Below, piece by piece: positions 53,433-61,864 of a stretch of 64,000 bases of DNA. This stretch comes from JAFDVJ01 sp964487505 (GTDB taxonomy: Bacteria > Acidobacteriota > Blastocatellia > Pyrinomonadales > Pyrinomonadaceae): assembly GCA_964487505.1 (NCBI GenBank), contig CAZARD010000009.1, forward strand, positions 1 to 64,000. Reading direction: 5' to 3'. A model generated the notes under the pieces. It was not told the DNA's origin. It saw only the letters and a list, made by a program, of their open reading frames with translations, and did not search any database. The translations under genes and the position numbers were made by a program. How positions within the stretch are numbered: the first letter of the stretch is position 1; the number at the start of each line of letters is the position of its first letter.

Positions 53433-54950
53433 ATGCAGACACTCGACCTTGTGATCATCTTTGGATACCTGATCGGTATCACGCTTTTCGGGGTTTTGTA
53501 TTCCGGAAAACAGGAAACGACGGCGGATTATTTCGTCGGCGACCGGAGCGTGCCCTGGTGGGCCATAGCGATGTCGATCGTCGCGACCGAGACCTCGACG
53601 ATCACGTTCATATCGGTTCCGGGGATCGCGTTCGCAAAGAACGGGAATTTCGAGTTCCTGCAGCTCGTTTTCGGATACATGCTCGGACGTGTCGTGATCT
53701 CGCTGATCTTCATCCCGATGTATTTCAAGGGCGAGCTGTTTACGGTCTACGAACTGCTCGGTACGCGCTTCGGCCGGCCGGTCAAGATGCTCGCCTCGTC
53801 GCTGTTCGTCGTGATGCGGAACATAGCCGACGGGATCCGTCTCCTTCTGACGGCGATCGTGCTCGCGGCTGTTTACACCGCGTTCGTTCCCGACTCGAAC
53901 CCGAACGTGATCATCATCGGCTCAATCGTGCTGCTCGGGGTTGTGATGATCATCTTCACGTTCTACGGCGGAATGGAGGCCGTGATCTGGGTCGAGGTCG
54001 TGCAGCTCGCGATTTACATCGGCGGCGCGTTGGCCGCGGCGTGGGTCATCGTCGGGCAGATCGACGGCGGAATGGCACGCGTGATCCAGGTCGGATCGGA
54101 GTTCAACAAGTTCAACTTTCTCGATTTCAGCCTGAACTTCACGAAGACATACACGTTCTGGGGCGGGCTGATCGGCGGGTGCTTTCTGACGATGTCGACG
54201 CACGGGACCGACCAGTACCTGGTGCAACGTTATCTCTGCACCGACAAACCTTCGGCCGCGGCGACGGCCCTTCTTTCGAGCGGCGCCGTCGTGCTTGGGC
54301 AGTTCATCGGATTCCTGTTCATCGGAGTGCTGCTCTTCGCTTATTACCAACCGTTCAATCTGCCGGAATACGCCCAGATCGGCGCCGAAGGATCGAAACT
54401 CGCGGCGACGTTCCCGTTCGCAGGCGGCGACAAGGTCTTTCCCGATTTCATCACGAAGCATATGCCGAGCGGTCTGAGCGGCCTGGTCGTCGCGGCGATC
54501 TTCGCGGCGGCGCTTTCGAGCTCGCTCAATTCGATCGCGGCGACCGCCGTCAACGATCTCTACAAGCCGTTCACAAAGGACAAGGACGACAAGCATTTTC
54601 TGCGGGTTGCGGCGATCCTGACGGTGATCGTCGGCATCATCCAGATCGCCGTCGCGATCGCCGTCAAAGACGCCGGCCAATCCGCTTTGAACCAGGCGCT
54701 CGCCGTCGCCGGGCTGATCAATGGCCCGATCCTCGGGGTTTTCCTGACCGGGACGTTCGTCAGAAAAGCGAACCAGACCTGCGCGCTCGCCGGAATGATC
54801 ACGAGCATCGGCGTCATGCTTTACGTCTTTTTCGGGACCAAGATCGCATTCCCGTGGTATCCGGTGATCGGGAGCTTGACGACGCTGCTCGTCGCGACGA
54901 TCGTCAGTCTCGCAACGAAAACGGATGGAAACGCGTCTTTCTCTGATTGA
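53433..54950 (+). CDS. Sodium:solute symporter (SSS family)
   Basis: 505 residues with about 13 hydrophobic segments. ETSTITFISVPGIAFAKNG, GRVVISLIFIPMYFKGELF, GTDQYLVQRYLCTDKPSAA and AAIFAAALSSSLNSIAATAVNDL (split as AALSSSLNS) are SSS landmarks, close to the SGLT/NanT-like branch that imports sugars and sialic acid. In this cluster the substrate is most likely MurNAc, GlcNAc or anhydro-muropeptide sugar, in place of the PTS transporter MurP of Bacillus. No good Shine-Dalgarno precedes the ATG. Confidence 0.9.
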   Translation: MQTLDLVIIFGYLIGITLFGVLYSGKQETTADYFVGDRSVPWWAIAMSIVATETSTITFISVPGIAFAKNGNFEFLQLVFGYMLGRVVISLIFIPMYFKGELFTVYELLGTRFGRPVKMLASSLFVVMRNIADGIRLLLTAIVLAAVYTAFVPDSNPNVIIIGSIVLLGVVMIIFTFYGGMEAVIWVEVVQLAIYIGGALAAAWVIVGQIDGGMARVIQVGSEFNKFNFLDFSLNFTKTYTFWGGLIGGCFLTMSTHGTDQYLVQRYLCTDKPSAAATALLSSGAVVLGQFIGFLFIGVLLFAYYQPFNLPEYAQIGAEGSKLAATFPFAGGDKVFPDFITKHMPSGLSGLVVAAIFAAALSSSLNSIAATAVNDLYKPFTKDKDDKHFLRVAAILTVIVGIIQIAVAIAVKDAGQSALNQALAVAGLINGPILGVFLTGTFVRKANQTCALAGMITSIGVMLYVFFGTKIAFPWYPVIGSLTTLLVATIVSLATKTDGNASFSD

Positions 54951-55340
54951 GGTCTCCCGCGAATGTGCGGAAAGCCGATCGTTCCGAGGGCGAAGCGTCG
55001 CAGATCGCGGCAGAGCAAAACAAACCGAGCTTCGCATTCTGTCGCCGTCGACGGTGTCTCAGTATCGGTCGTCGGACCGATGAGAACGCACCGAATTGCC
55101 CTTCCGGCTATCTTCGGGTTCGACGGCGTCGTTCCGGAGATTCGCGGGCAAGTATATTCTGATGCGGAACTCGGATTTAACCCAAACTACGCGATAAGAT
55201 GACTTCCCAATTTTTTTCGCCACGGATTGCACGAATTCTCACATATTATTCTGTGTTTGTTCGCGAAATTCGTGAAATCCGTGGCAGAGGTTTTCAACTG
55301 CGTAATCCGGGCTTAATCGAACGAGGGTGGAAAGGTTTTT
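54951..55340. other. Non-coding stretch before nagZ
   Basis: 390 bp; the right part is repeat family E copy 2 (55180-55287). The left part (54951-55179) has no recognisable feature. GGTGGAAAGG just before 55341 is the nagZ ribosome-binding site. Confidence 0.5.
55180..55287. repeat. Dispersed repeat family E, copy 2
   Basis: CCAAACTACGCGATAAGATG, CGCCACGGATTGCACGAAT, TCTCACATATTATTCTGTGT, TTGTTCGCGAAATTCGTG and AAATCCGTGGCAGAGG. It aligns with copy 1 (52287-52404) over its full length, 2.8 kb away in the same orientation. Confidence 0.82.
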
Positions 55341-57173
55341 ATGAAAGGTTTTGTAAGTGTTGCAATCGTTATATTTCTTCTGATCGGGCCGGCGCTTCGG
55401 ACGAACGGCCAGGCCGATCCGAAAATGCTCAGATCGGATTTTGCTCCGTCGGCGAAATCGTGGAAGTTTGCCGACAAGGCGCTGAAAATGATGAGCCTCG
55501 ACGAAAAGGTCGGCCAACTCGTCCACATCGGCATCAACGCCCGTTTCGCGAATCAGGACAGCGACTACTTTCAGGACCTGAAACGGCACGTCGTCGAGAA
55601 CAAGCTCGGCGGGATCATACTTTTCGGGGCTCCGATGTATGAGTCGGTTCACCTCGTCAACCGGATGCAGGAGAACGCGAAGACGCCGTTGCTGATCGCG
55701 ATCGACGCCGAAACCGGCATCGGGATGCGGTTTTTTGACGCCGCGAACTTCCCTTGGAACATGGCCGTCGCGGCGACCCGCAACTACGAATACGCATACA
55801 AGATGGGCGTCGTCACCGGCCGCGAGGCGAAGGCGATGGGCATTATGCAGGTCTACGCGCCGGTTCTCGACGTCAACAACAATCCCGACAATCCGGTCAT
55901 CAACGTCCGCTCGTACAGCGAAGATCCCGAACTCGTCGCGCAATTCGGAGAGGCGTTCATCGCCGGCGTCCAAAGCCAGGGAGTGATCGCGACCGCGAAG
56001 CATTTTCCGGGACACGGCGATACGAACGTCGATTCGCATCGCGGCTTGCCTGTCATCGACGTCACGCGCGAACGGCTCGACCGCGTCGAGTTGTTCCCGT
56101 TCAAGAAAGCCATCGAGAACGGCGTCGCGTCGGTAATGGTCGCCCACGTCGGGATGCCCAAAATAGATCCGACACAGATCAAACCGATCGCGAACGCGCT
56201 CCGCGTCGATGCCGAAGAGGGAGCCGAGATCGTCAACGAATCGGCACCGGTCCCGGCGACGCTCTCGAAAAAGATCACAACGGACATCTTGAAGAACGAT
56301 CTGGGATTCAAGGGCCTGGTCGTCACCGACGCGATGAGCATGAGCGGGCTGACACTTTACGTGACGCAGGAAGAGGCCGGGGTCCGCGCGATCGAGGCGG
56401 GCGCCGACGTGCTCGAAAAACCCGCTGATGTCGATGCGATGCTGAAAGGGATCAAGGACGCCGTCCGAACGGGTCGCCTGCCTGAATCGCGGATAGACGA
56501 GTCCGTCCGCAAGATAATCGCCTGGAAACACCATCTTGGTCTGTTCAAGGAGAAGATCACTCCGCTCGACCGGATCGACCGGATCGTTTCGTCGAAGGAC
56601 GTGTTCTCGCTCGTAGAAGAGATCGCCGACAAGGCGGTCACCGTCGTCCGAAATGATGAAAAACTGCTGCCGCTTTCGAAGGACAAACGAATCTTCGTGC
56701 TCGGCGTGTCGAACGGATTCGACGGCGAGGCGACGAGCGCGGCGATGAATCGTTTTCTGCGCGAGAACCGGATCCGAGGCGGGTCGGCGTTACTCCAGGA
56801 CAACTCGACACCCGAACAGGTCGCGCGCGCCCGAGCCGGCGCCGACGCGGCCGACGTCGTCATCGTCGCGATGTTCGGGCGCGTCCGGTCGGGCGCGAAG
56901 AACAGCGTCGGACTTCCCGAATCGGGTGCCGCGATCCTGCGCGATCTGCTGGCGAAGGACAAAAAGGTGGTCGGCATCGCGTTCGGCAACCCGTATGTGC
57001 TCGGGAGTTTTCCGGAGTTGAAGACGTACATCGTCGCGTACGGCGATATGGCCGGGCTGCAGCGGGCTTCGGCGCGCGTGATGTTCGGAATGATCAAGCC
57101 GAACGGGAAACTGCCGATCTCGCTGCCCGGGCTGCATCCGATCGGTACGGGAATAGGGGATTTTGGATTTTAG
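55341..57173 (+). CDS. nagZ: Exported GH3 beta-N-acetylglucosaminidase (NagZ-type)
   Basis: 610 residues with a signal peptide (FVSVAIVIFLLIGPALRTNG). The GH3 catalytic domain has the NagZ loop KHFPGHGDTNVDSHRGLPVI, with its His/Asp dyad, and the nucleophile aspartate in VVTDAMSMSG. A second C-terminal GH3 domain (about residues 420-600) has KRIFVLGVSNGFDGEAT. The last residues (GIGDFGF) and the stop TAG come from family A words. It should remove terminal GlcNAc from peptidoglycan chains, complementing NamZ. Strong GGTGGAAAGG site. Confidence 0.93.
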   Translation: MKGFVSVAIVIFLLIGPALRTNGQADPKMLRSDFAPSAKSWKFADKALKMMSLDEKVGQLVHIGINARFANQDSDYFQDLKRHVVENKLGGIILFGAPMYESVHLVNRMQENAKTPLLIAIDAETGIGMRFFDAANFPWNMAVAATRNYEYAYKMGVVTGREAKAMGIMQVYAPVLDVNNNPDNPVINVRSYSEDPELVAQFGEAFIAGVQSQGVIATAKHFPGHGDTNVDSHRGLPVIDVTRERLDRVELFPFKKAIENGVASVMVAHVGMPKIDPTQIKPIANALRVDAEEGAEIVNESAPVPATLSKKITTDILKNDLGFKGLVVTDAMSMSGLTLYVTQEEAGVRAIEAGADVLEKPADVDAMLKGIKDAVRTGRLPESRIDESVRKIIAWKHHLGLFKEKITPLDRIDRIVSSKDVFSLVEEIADKAVTVVRNDEKLLPLSKDKRIFVLGVSNGFDGEATSAAMNRFLRENRIRGGSALLQDNSTPEQVARARAGADAADVVIVAMFGRVRSGAKNSVGLPESGAAILRDLLAKDKKVVGIAFGNPYVLGSFPELKTYIVAYGDMAGLQRASARVMFGMIKPNGKLPISLPGLHPIGTGIGDFGF

Positions 57174-57185
57174 ATTTTGGATTTT

Positions 57186-57285
57186 NNNNNNNNNNNNNNN
57201 NNNNNNNNNNNNNNNNNNNNNNNNNNNNNNNNNNNNNNNNNNNNNNNNNNNNNNNNNNNNNNNNNNNNNNNNNNNNNNNNNNNNN
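57186..57285. other. Assembly gap (100 N) after a family A repeat
   Basis: Family A words (GGATTTTAGATTTTGGATTTT) run directly into the gap. The 5' end of the PLP-dependent decarboxylase gene is lost in it. Confidence 0.99.
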
Positions 57286-58656
57286 GACAATCAGTTGCGT
57301 ATTGACGGGGTTTCGGCGCCGGAACTTGCGGCGCGTTACGGCACGCCGCTGTTCGTATTCAGCGAACGCCGGATCAGGCAGAATATCGAGCGACTGCAGC
57401 GGGCGCAGAACGCGATCGGCTGCGAGTTCAAGGTCTGCTACGCGGCCAAGGCCAATTCGAACATGGCGATCCTCGGCGTCGTTCGCGACGCGGGGTGCGA
57501 TCTCGAGGTCAATTCCGGCGGCGAACTCTGGAAAGCGCTCAAGGCCGGATTCACCGGCGAACGCATTATCTTCAACGGGACAAGCAAAGAGGTCTGGGAG
57601 ATCGAGATGGCGATCGAGGCCGGCATCTACGCGATCCAGGTCGATTCCCTGTTCGAGCTCACGCTGATCGAAGCGACGGCGCGGCGGATGGGAAAGCGCG
57701 CCAACGTCTCGCTCCGCCTCGTGCCGGAGATCGAAACCAAGACCCATTCGGGACTCCAGACGGCGTTGCTGACATCGAAGTTCGGGATGATGCCCGACGA
57801 GGCCCTGCGGGCGTTCCGCGAGTATCGGGCGAGCGAAAATCTCGATCTGTGCGGCATTCATCTGCATATCGGCTCGCAGAACGCCGATCCGGCGCCGTAC
57901 GCCGAAGCGTTGCGAACCCTGTTCGAGAATCTCGTCAGGATTCACGCCGAAACGGGCATCAAGCTTGCGCATCTGAACCTCGGCGGCGGGTTTCCGGTGA
58001 ATTATCTGCGCGAGAACGCTCAGGCGAGCGAGTTCTCGGATTCCGAACGCGAGATGCTCGCCGCGGATTTTGAACCCGCCGATGCGATCGCGGCCGCCTG
58101 GACGGAACTGCTGCTGGCAGCTTCCGAGGCGTCCGCCGAACATCTGCTCGAGGACCTGACGATCCTTATCGAACCCGGACGCAGCGTGATCGGCGACACG
58201 GGCGTCTGCCTGACGACCGTCCGCAACGAAAAACGGCGTCCGATCGTCGGCGATGGTCGCGACTCGCCGAATGACCATTGGCTTCTGACCGACGCCGGTT
58301 TCAACATCCTGCTTTCGATGGAAACCTACAAGTGGTACTACCACATCGTTCACGCGGCACGCGCCGACGAGCCTCACGCGACCCACTACAAGATCGCGGG
58401 GCCGTTGTGCGACGGCGGCGACGTGTATTTTGACATCGAGGGATTGCGCCGCCTGCCCGACCATCGCCTGTTACCCGACGGAACCGCTCCCGGCGATGTC
58501 CTGGCGCTTCTCAACTGCGGCGCCTACTCGATCGCGCAAATGTTCCAATACAACGGCCGGTTCCTGCCTTGTGTGGTCTTGATCCGAGAGAACGGCGCGC
58601 CCGAGGTCGTCCGCCGGCGCGACCGGTTCGAGGACCTGATCGCGAACGAACCGTGA
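57286..58656 (+). CDS. Diaminopimelate-decarboxylase-family PLP enzyme, 5' end lost in gap
   Basis: 457 readable residues. LAARYGTPLFVFSERRIRQN, the PLP lysine in CYAAKANSNMAIL, GIHLHIGSQNADPAPYAEAL, LNLGGGFPVNYL, ILIEPGRSVIGDTG and LNCGAYSIAQMF mark the fold-III alanine-racemase/DAP-decarboxylase family. The length suggests only a few dozen residues are missing. It could turn meso-DAP into lysine or carboxynorspermidine-type substrates. Being next to nagZ, use of DAP from murein peptides is an attractive but untested idea. Confidence 0.85.
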   Translation, partial: DNQLRIDGVSAPELAARYGTPLFVFSERRIRQNIERLQRAQNAIGCEFKVCYAAKANSNMAILGVVRDAGCDLEVNSGGELWKALKAGFTGERIIFNGTSKEVWEIEMAIEAGIYAIQVDSLFELTLIEATARRMGKRANVSLRLVPEIETKTHSGLQTALLTSKFGMMPDEALRAFREYRASENLDLCGIHLHIGSQNADPAPYAEALRTLFENLVRIHAETGIKLAHLNLGGGFPVNYLRENAQASEFSDSEREMLAADFEPADAIAAAWTELLLAASEASAEHLLEDLTILIEPGRSVIGDTGVCLTTVRNEKRRPIVGDGRDSPNDHWLLTDAGFNILLSMETYKWYYHIVHAARADEPHATHYKIAGPLCDGGDVYFDIEGLRRLPDHRLLPDGTAPGDVLALLNCGAYSIAQMFQYNGRFLPCVVLIRENGAPEVVRRRDRFEDLIANEP

Positions 58657-58951
58657 GCGTTTGGGAATTGCGATTTGCGATTTGCGATTCTGGATGGCGT
58701 CAATCAGTAGGAGTTACGCGTTCACGCGTGACCGCGCGGATTCTCCCGGGCACTAGAGTCGGGAAAGGCGTGATCCGCGTGTCGATTTTGGAATTTGATT
58801 TTGGATTGCGGATCTTACTCCGGCTTATGCATTGGAAGATGCGCAGATGAGTTCCTATTCACCGCTCGCGGTTCATACCGACCATTTCAAAAACTCGAGA
58901 ATTCGTCGGAGGTTGTCGGATAAACAGCGAATTCCGATTTAGTTGGGTTTC
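58657..58951. other. Intergenic stretch, family A words only
   Basis: GCGATTTGCGATTTGCGATT words follow the stop codon immediately (58662-58685). The remaining bases to 58951 show no gene. The whole space to 59325 is 669 bp. Confidence 0.5.
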
Positions 58952-59171
58952 AGCGTGCGGAGCACGCATCGTTTCGGTAGCACCACGTGGAGCGGAGCCG
59001 AACGTGGTGTGTCGGGCCCGGTTTTGGCCGGAGCGTGTGCAACACGCGTCTCCGGTCGGTTTGGGCAGGAGACGCGTGTTGCACACGCTCGTTGATCGTA
59101 TTGGAAATCCCACACCAGGCTCGGCTGCGCCTTCGCCTGGTGCTATCGACACAACGCGTGCTCCGCACGCT
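58952..59171. repeat. Dispersed repeat family D, copy 2 (with extended right arm)
   Basis: 58952-59089 matches copy 1 (3863-4000). A further 80 bp leads to GCGTGCTCCGCACGCT at 59156-59171, the exact complement of AGCGTGCGGAGCACGC at 58952-58967. The unit contains CACACCAGGC/GCCTGGTG (about 59110-59142) as an inner stem. Confidence 0.78.
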
Positions 59172-59281
59172 AATCAGGTGAAATCTACGCTCAGACGGGT
59201 TACTTCGACAGGCTACCAGAATTTCAATGTTTCGATTCCGAATTCCAGGGATATGTGATTTCAGAATCGATAGTTGGACCC

Positions 59282-59320
59282 TCAATCCAAAATCCAAACT
59301 CCAAAATCCCAAATCCCAAT
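59282..59320. repeat. Word-like repeat family A
   Basis: CAATCCAAAATCCAAACTCC and AAAATCCCAAATCCC lie directly before the stop of the helical-repeat protein gene. Confidence 0.7.
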
Positions 59321-59325
59321 TCAGT

Positions 59326-60822
59326 TCACCATTCCGTCTTTCTTATCAACTCCGTGAGCGTTTCCTTTTCCTGTTCGTTCAGGCTGAATCCCATCGACTC
59401 ATAGACCTGCGACAGATCGGCGAATGCGACGGATCGCACGCTCTCGTCGCGGATCGCGAGGATCGTCAGGAGGTTCTCGTGCGAAACCTCGCGCGCGCGC
59501 TCGGGCTGGCCGTGGGCCGCGAAGCGAGCCGCAAGTTCGTTTAACGCGGACGAACGAAGCGACATCTGCGGGATCGTCTCTGCCAGTTCCGCCGCCGACT
59601 CAAGCAGCCTCATCGCCGCTTCCGGATCGCCGCGCCTTTGTTTCGCATCGGACATCGAGATAAGCGTCGTCATCCGTTTCGAATCCTCGGGGATCGCGCG
59701 CAACGCCTGATCGGCGAAATCGTCCTCGGCCTGAAACGCCGCGAGCTGGGCGATCTCGGCCAGCGCCTCGGCCTGCTCGTTCTCGTCGGGAAGTTCCTGC
59801 GCCGCCTCGAGCGCTCGTTCGTGCCGCATGAAACCGGCGTACTGTGACGCGATCGAGCGCCAGAGCTGAAACTTCGCCCGGCTGTCGCGCGTTTCCGACT
59901 CGGCCTGCGAACGCAGGATCTGGAACGCTTCCTCGAGCGCGTCGAGCGCGTCGTCCTTTTCCTCGCGCAGCCAATAACCGCGGGCAAACCCGAGCAGTGT
60001 CGCGGCGACGTGCGTCTTGTCGTTGATCAGATCGAGCGTGCGGTCGGCGAGATCGATCGAACCGGCGTTGAAGAATCCTAGCGATACGCCCGAAAGAAGA
60101 TACTCGCGATGGACGCTGTCCATCTTCTCGGCGATCTGCCGGGCCTTGTCGAGCGTTTCGATCGCCCGGTCCTTGCGGCCGGCATCGCCGAAGAAATTGC
60201 CGATGTCGGTAAGAACCCGCACTTCGTCGGTCTCGTAGTCGATGGCGCAGGCGGCCTCGGCGGCGCGATCGAGAAATCCAACCGCGGCCTTTTTGTCATC
60301 GGCATTCAGACGCGCTCCGGCAAGCGACGCGCAGGCCGCCGCCTTCGCTGTCGGGAACTCCATCGCCTCGAGCATCTCGTCGCGCCGGGCGGCGTCGCCG
60401 GCGGCGTCGTACCTGAGCGCGAGTTCGCCGAACACATTGTCGGGATGATCGAGCGTCGCGGCCGTTTCGAGCGCGGCGTCGAAACTCCCGGCCGCCGCCT
60501 GGCGGATCGCGATCCGCTCGCGGGCTTCGGCCGCGATCCCGACATCCTCGATCGCGTCGGCGAGCTGAAACGCGTAGTCGACATCGTCGGCGGCGGCGCA
60601 TCTCTCGGCGACGAGCGTCAGCAACCGATCGCGGGTAAACGGGTCGTTCACGGTATCCGAAAGTTCGGCGGCGAGATCGACTTCGCCCTTTTCGATGTAA
60701 AGCGGCACGACGCGCTTCATTGCGTCGGCGTGACCGTCGGCGCTTTTGATGCCTTCGGCAAGCCGCGCGGCAAGCGCGAGAAGATCGTTCCGAGCGTCGT
60801 CGATTGGAATTAGGTGGCTCAT
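59326..60822 (-). CDS. Alpha-helical TPR-like repeat protein
   Basis: 498 residues from ATG 60822 (MSHLIPIDD; the frame is open to 60843). It consists almost entirely of helical pairs: VDLAAELSDTVNDPFTRDRL, SFDAALETAATLDHPDNVF, KDRAIETLDKARQIAEKM and ALEAAQELPDENEQAEALAE. No signal or membrane segment, so a cytoplasmic scaffold. Its start touches a family C repeat. No specific function is recognised. Confidence 0.75.
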   Translation of the reverse strand: MSHLIPIDDARNDLLALAARLAEGIKSADGHADAMKRVVPLYIEKGEVDLAAELSDTVNDPFTRDRLLTLVAERCAAADDVDYAFQLADAIEDVGIAAEARERIAIRQAAAGSFDAALETAATLDHPDNVFGELALRYDAAGDAARRDEMLEAMEFPTAKAAACASLAGARLNADDKKAAVGFLDRAAEAACAIDYETDEVRVLTDIGNFFGDAGRKDRAIETLDKARQIAEKMDSVHREYLLSGVSLGFFNAGSIDLADRTLDLINDKTHVAATLLGFARGYWLREEKDDALDALEEAFQILRSQAESETRDSRAKFQLWRSIASQYAGFMRHERALEAAQELPDENEQAEALAEIAQLAAFQAEDDFADQALRAIPEDSKRMTTLISMSDAKQRRGDPEAAMRLLESAAELAETIPQMSLRSSALNELAARFAAHGQPERAREVSHENLLTILAIRDESVRSVAFADLSQVYESMGFSLNEQEKETLTELIRKTEW

Positions 60823-60828
60823 AGCTCT

Positions 60829-60932
60829 TTGATCAATGGACAATGGACAACGGACAGTTATCGATCGAAAAGTCGAAAGTTGAGATCACGCTTGATCGTT
60901 GTCAACTGTCCATTGTCCATTGTCCATTGTTT
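60829..60932. repeat. Word-like repeat family C (CAATGGACAATGGAC), inverted pair
   Basis: ATCAATGGACAATGGACAAC at 60833-60852 and GTCCATTGTCCATTGTCC at about 60908-60925 are complementary, enclosing about 55 bases with a smaller stem (CGATCGAAAAGTCGAAAG). It separates two co-directional genes. Confidence 0.8.
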
Positions 60933-61621
60933 CAAAACACTTTTCGGATCGATTCCGGCATCCAGTCGCGCAGGTCGGCCGCGACGGCGTCGGCCCCGGC
61001 GGCGCGGAGTTTTTCAGCTGAAACCGCGCTCGATATGCCGAGCGTTTTCATACCCGCGGCGCGCGCGCCTTCGATTCCCTGCGTCGCGTCCTCGACGACC
61101 AGCGTTTCGCCGTGGACCATCGGCAGGTGACCGTTCTTGATCCGGTACGAATCAAGCCTGCCGAAACCTTTGATGAACGCTTCCGGATCGGGCTTGTGCC
61201 GGGTGATGTCCTCGGCCGAAACGATCACCGGGAAGAATTTCAGCAGTCCGGCGGTTTCGAGCACAAACTCGATCTCGGCGCGTTTTGCCATCGACACGAT
61301 GCCGAGCGCGAAGTCGCGCGCCGAGAGATGTATGAAATGCTCGGCGCCCCGGATCATCGGGATCTCCTTGGCGATCAGCTCGCGCCAACGCGCCGTTTTC
61401 GCCGCGCTGATCTCGGCCTGACGCTCGGACGAAAGTTCCTTGCCGGCCCGCTCGAAATTCGCCGCGATGAACGCCGCGTCGTCCATTCCCATACAGGCGA
61501 AATAATCTTCCTCGGTCAGTTCGATCCCGTCTTCTTTGAGAATTTCCTGGTAGGCCTTCATCTGAACCCGCTCGTCATCCACGATGACGCCGTTGAAGTC
61601 GAATAAGATTGCTTTGATCAT
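60932..61621 (-). CDS. HAD-superfamily hydrolase with DxN motif
   Basis: 229 residues from ATG 61621. The nucleophile motif is FDFNGVIVDDE, so Asp8 is present but the usual second Asp is Asn10. A cap (RVQMKAYQEILKEDGIELTE), motif II-like VSMAKR, and ITRHKPDPEAFIKGF and VVEDATQGIEGARAAG follow the beta-phosphoglucomutase/phosphatase group. The Asn suggests a specialised phosphatase. The substrate is unknown. Confidence 0.85.
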   Translation of the reverse strand: MIKAILFDFNGVIVDDERVQMKAYQEILKEDGIELTEEDYFACMGMDDAAFIAANFERAGKELSSERQAEISAAKTARWRELIAKEIPMIRGAEHFIHLSARDFALGIVSMAKRAEIEFVLETAGLLKFFPVIVSAEDITRHKPDPEAFIKGFGRLDSYRIKNGHLPMVHGETLVVEDATQGIEGARAAGMKTLGISSAVSAEKLRAAGADAVAADLRDWMPESIRKVF

Positions 61622-61643
61622 ATTTTCATTTGCGATTTCCAAT

Positions 61644-61864
61644 TTGCGATTTGCAGTTACGTTCTCGAAGGCAGAATTCGTTATCCTATTTATGGCCGAA
61701 TTTGAAGCCGGATGCGGCCGCCATCCGAAATCCGAAATCCAAANNNNNNNNNNNNNNNNNNNNNNNNNNNNNNNNNNNNNNNNNNNNNNNNNNNNNNNNN
61801 NNNNNNNNNNNNNNNNNNNNNNNNNNNNNNNNNNNNNNNNNNNAAAATCTAAAATCCAAAATTG
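61644..61864. repeat. Family A words on both sides of a gap
   Basis: ATTTGCGATTTCC and TTGCGATTTGC at about 61630-61656, CCGAAATCCGAAATCC at 61726-61741, then 100 N, then AAAATCTAAAATCCAAAATT at 61844-61863, which contains the stop and last codons of the oxidase gene. Confidence 0.8.
61744..61843. other. Assembly gap (100 N) inside a family A repeat
   Basis: Exactly 100 N between family A words, which explains why assembly stopped here. No gene is cut. Confidence 0.99.

Noticed and set aside
55239..56534. Minus-strand ORF of 431 codons opposite nagZ
   Set aside because: Antisense to the catalytic GH3 domain; histidine/arginine/aspartate-rich shadow.
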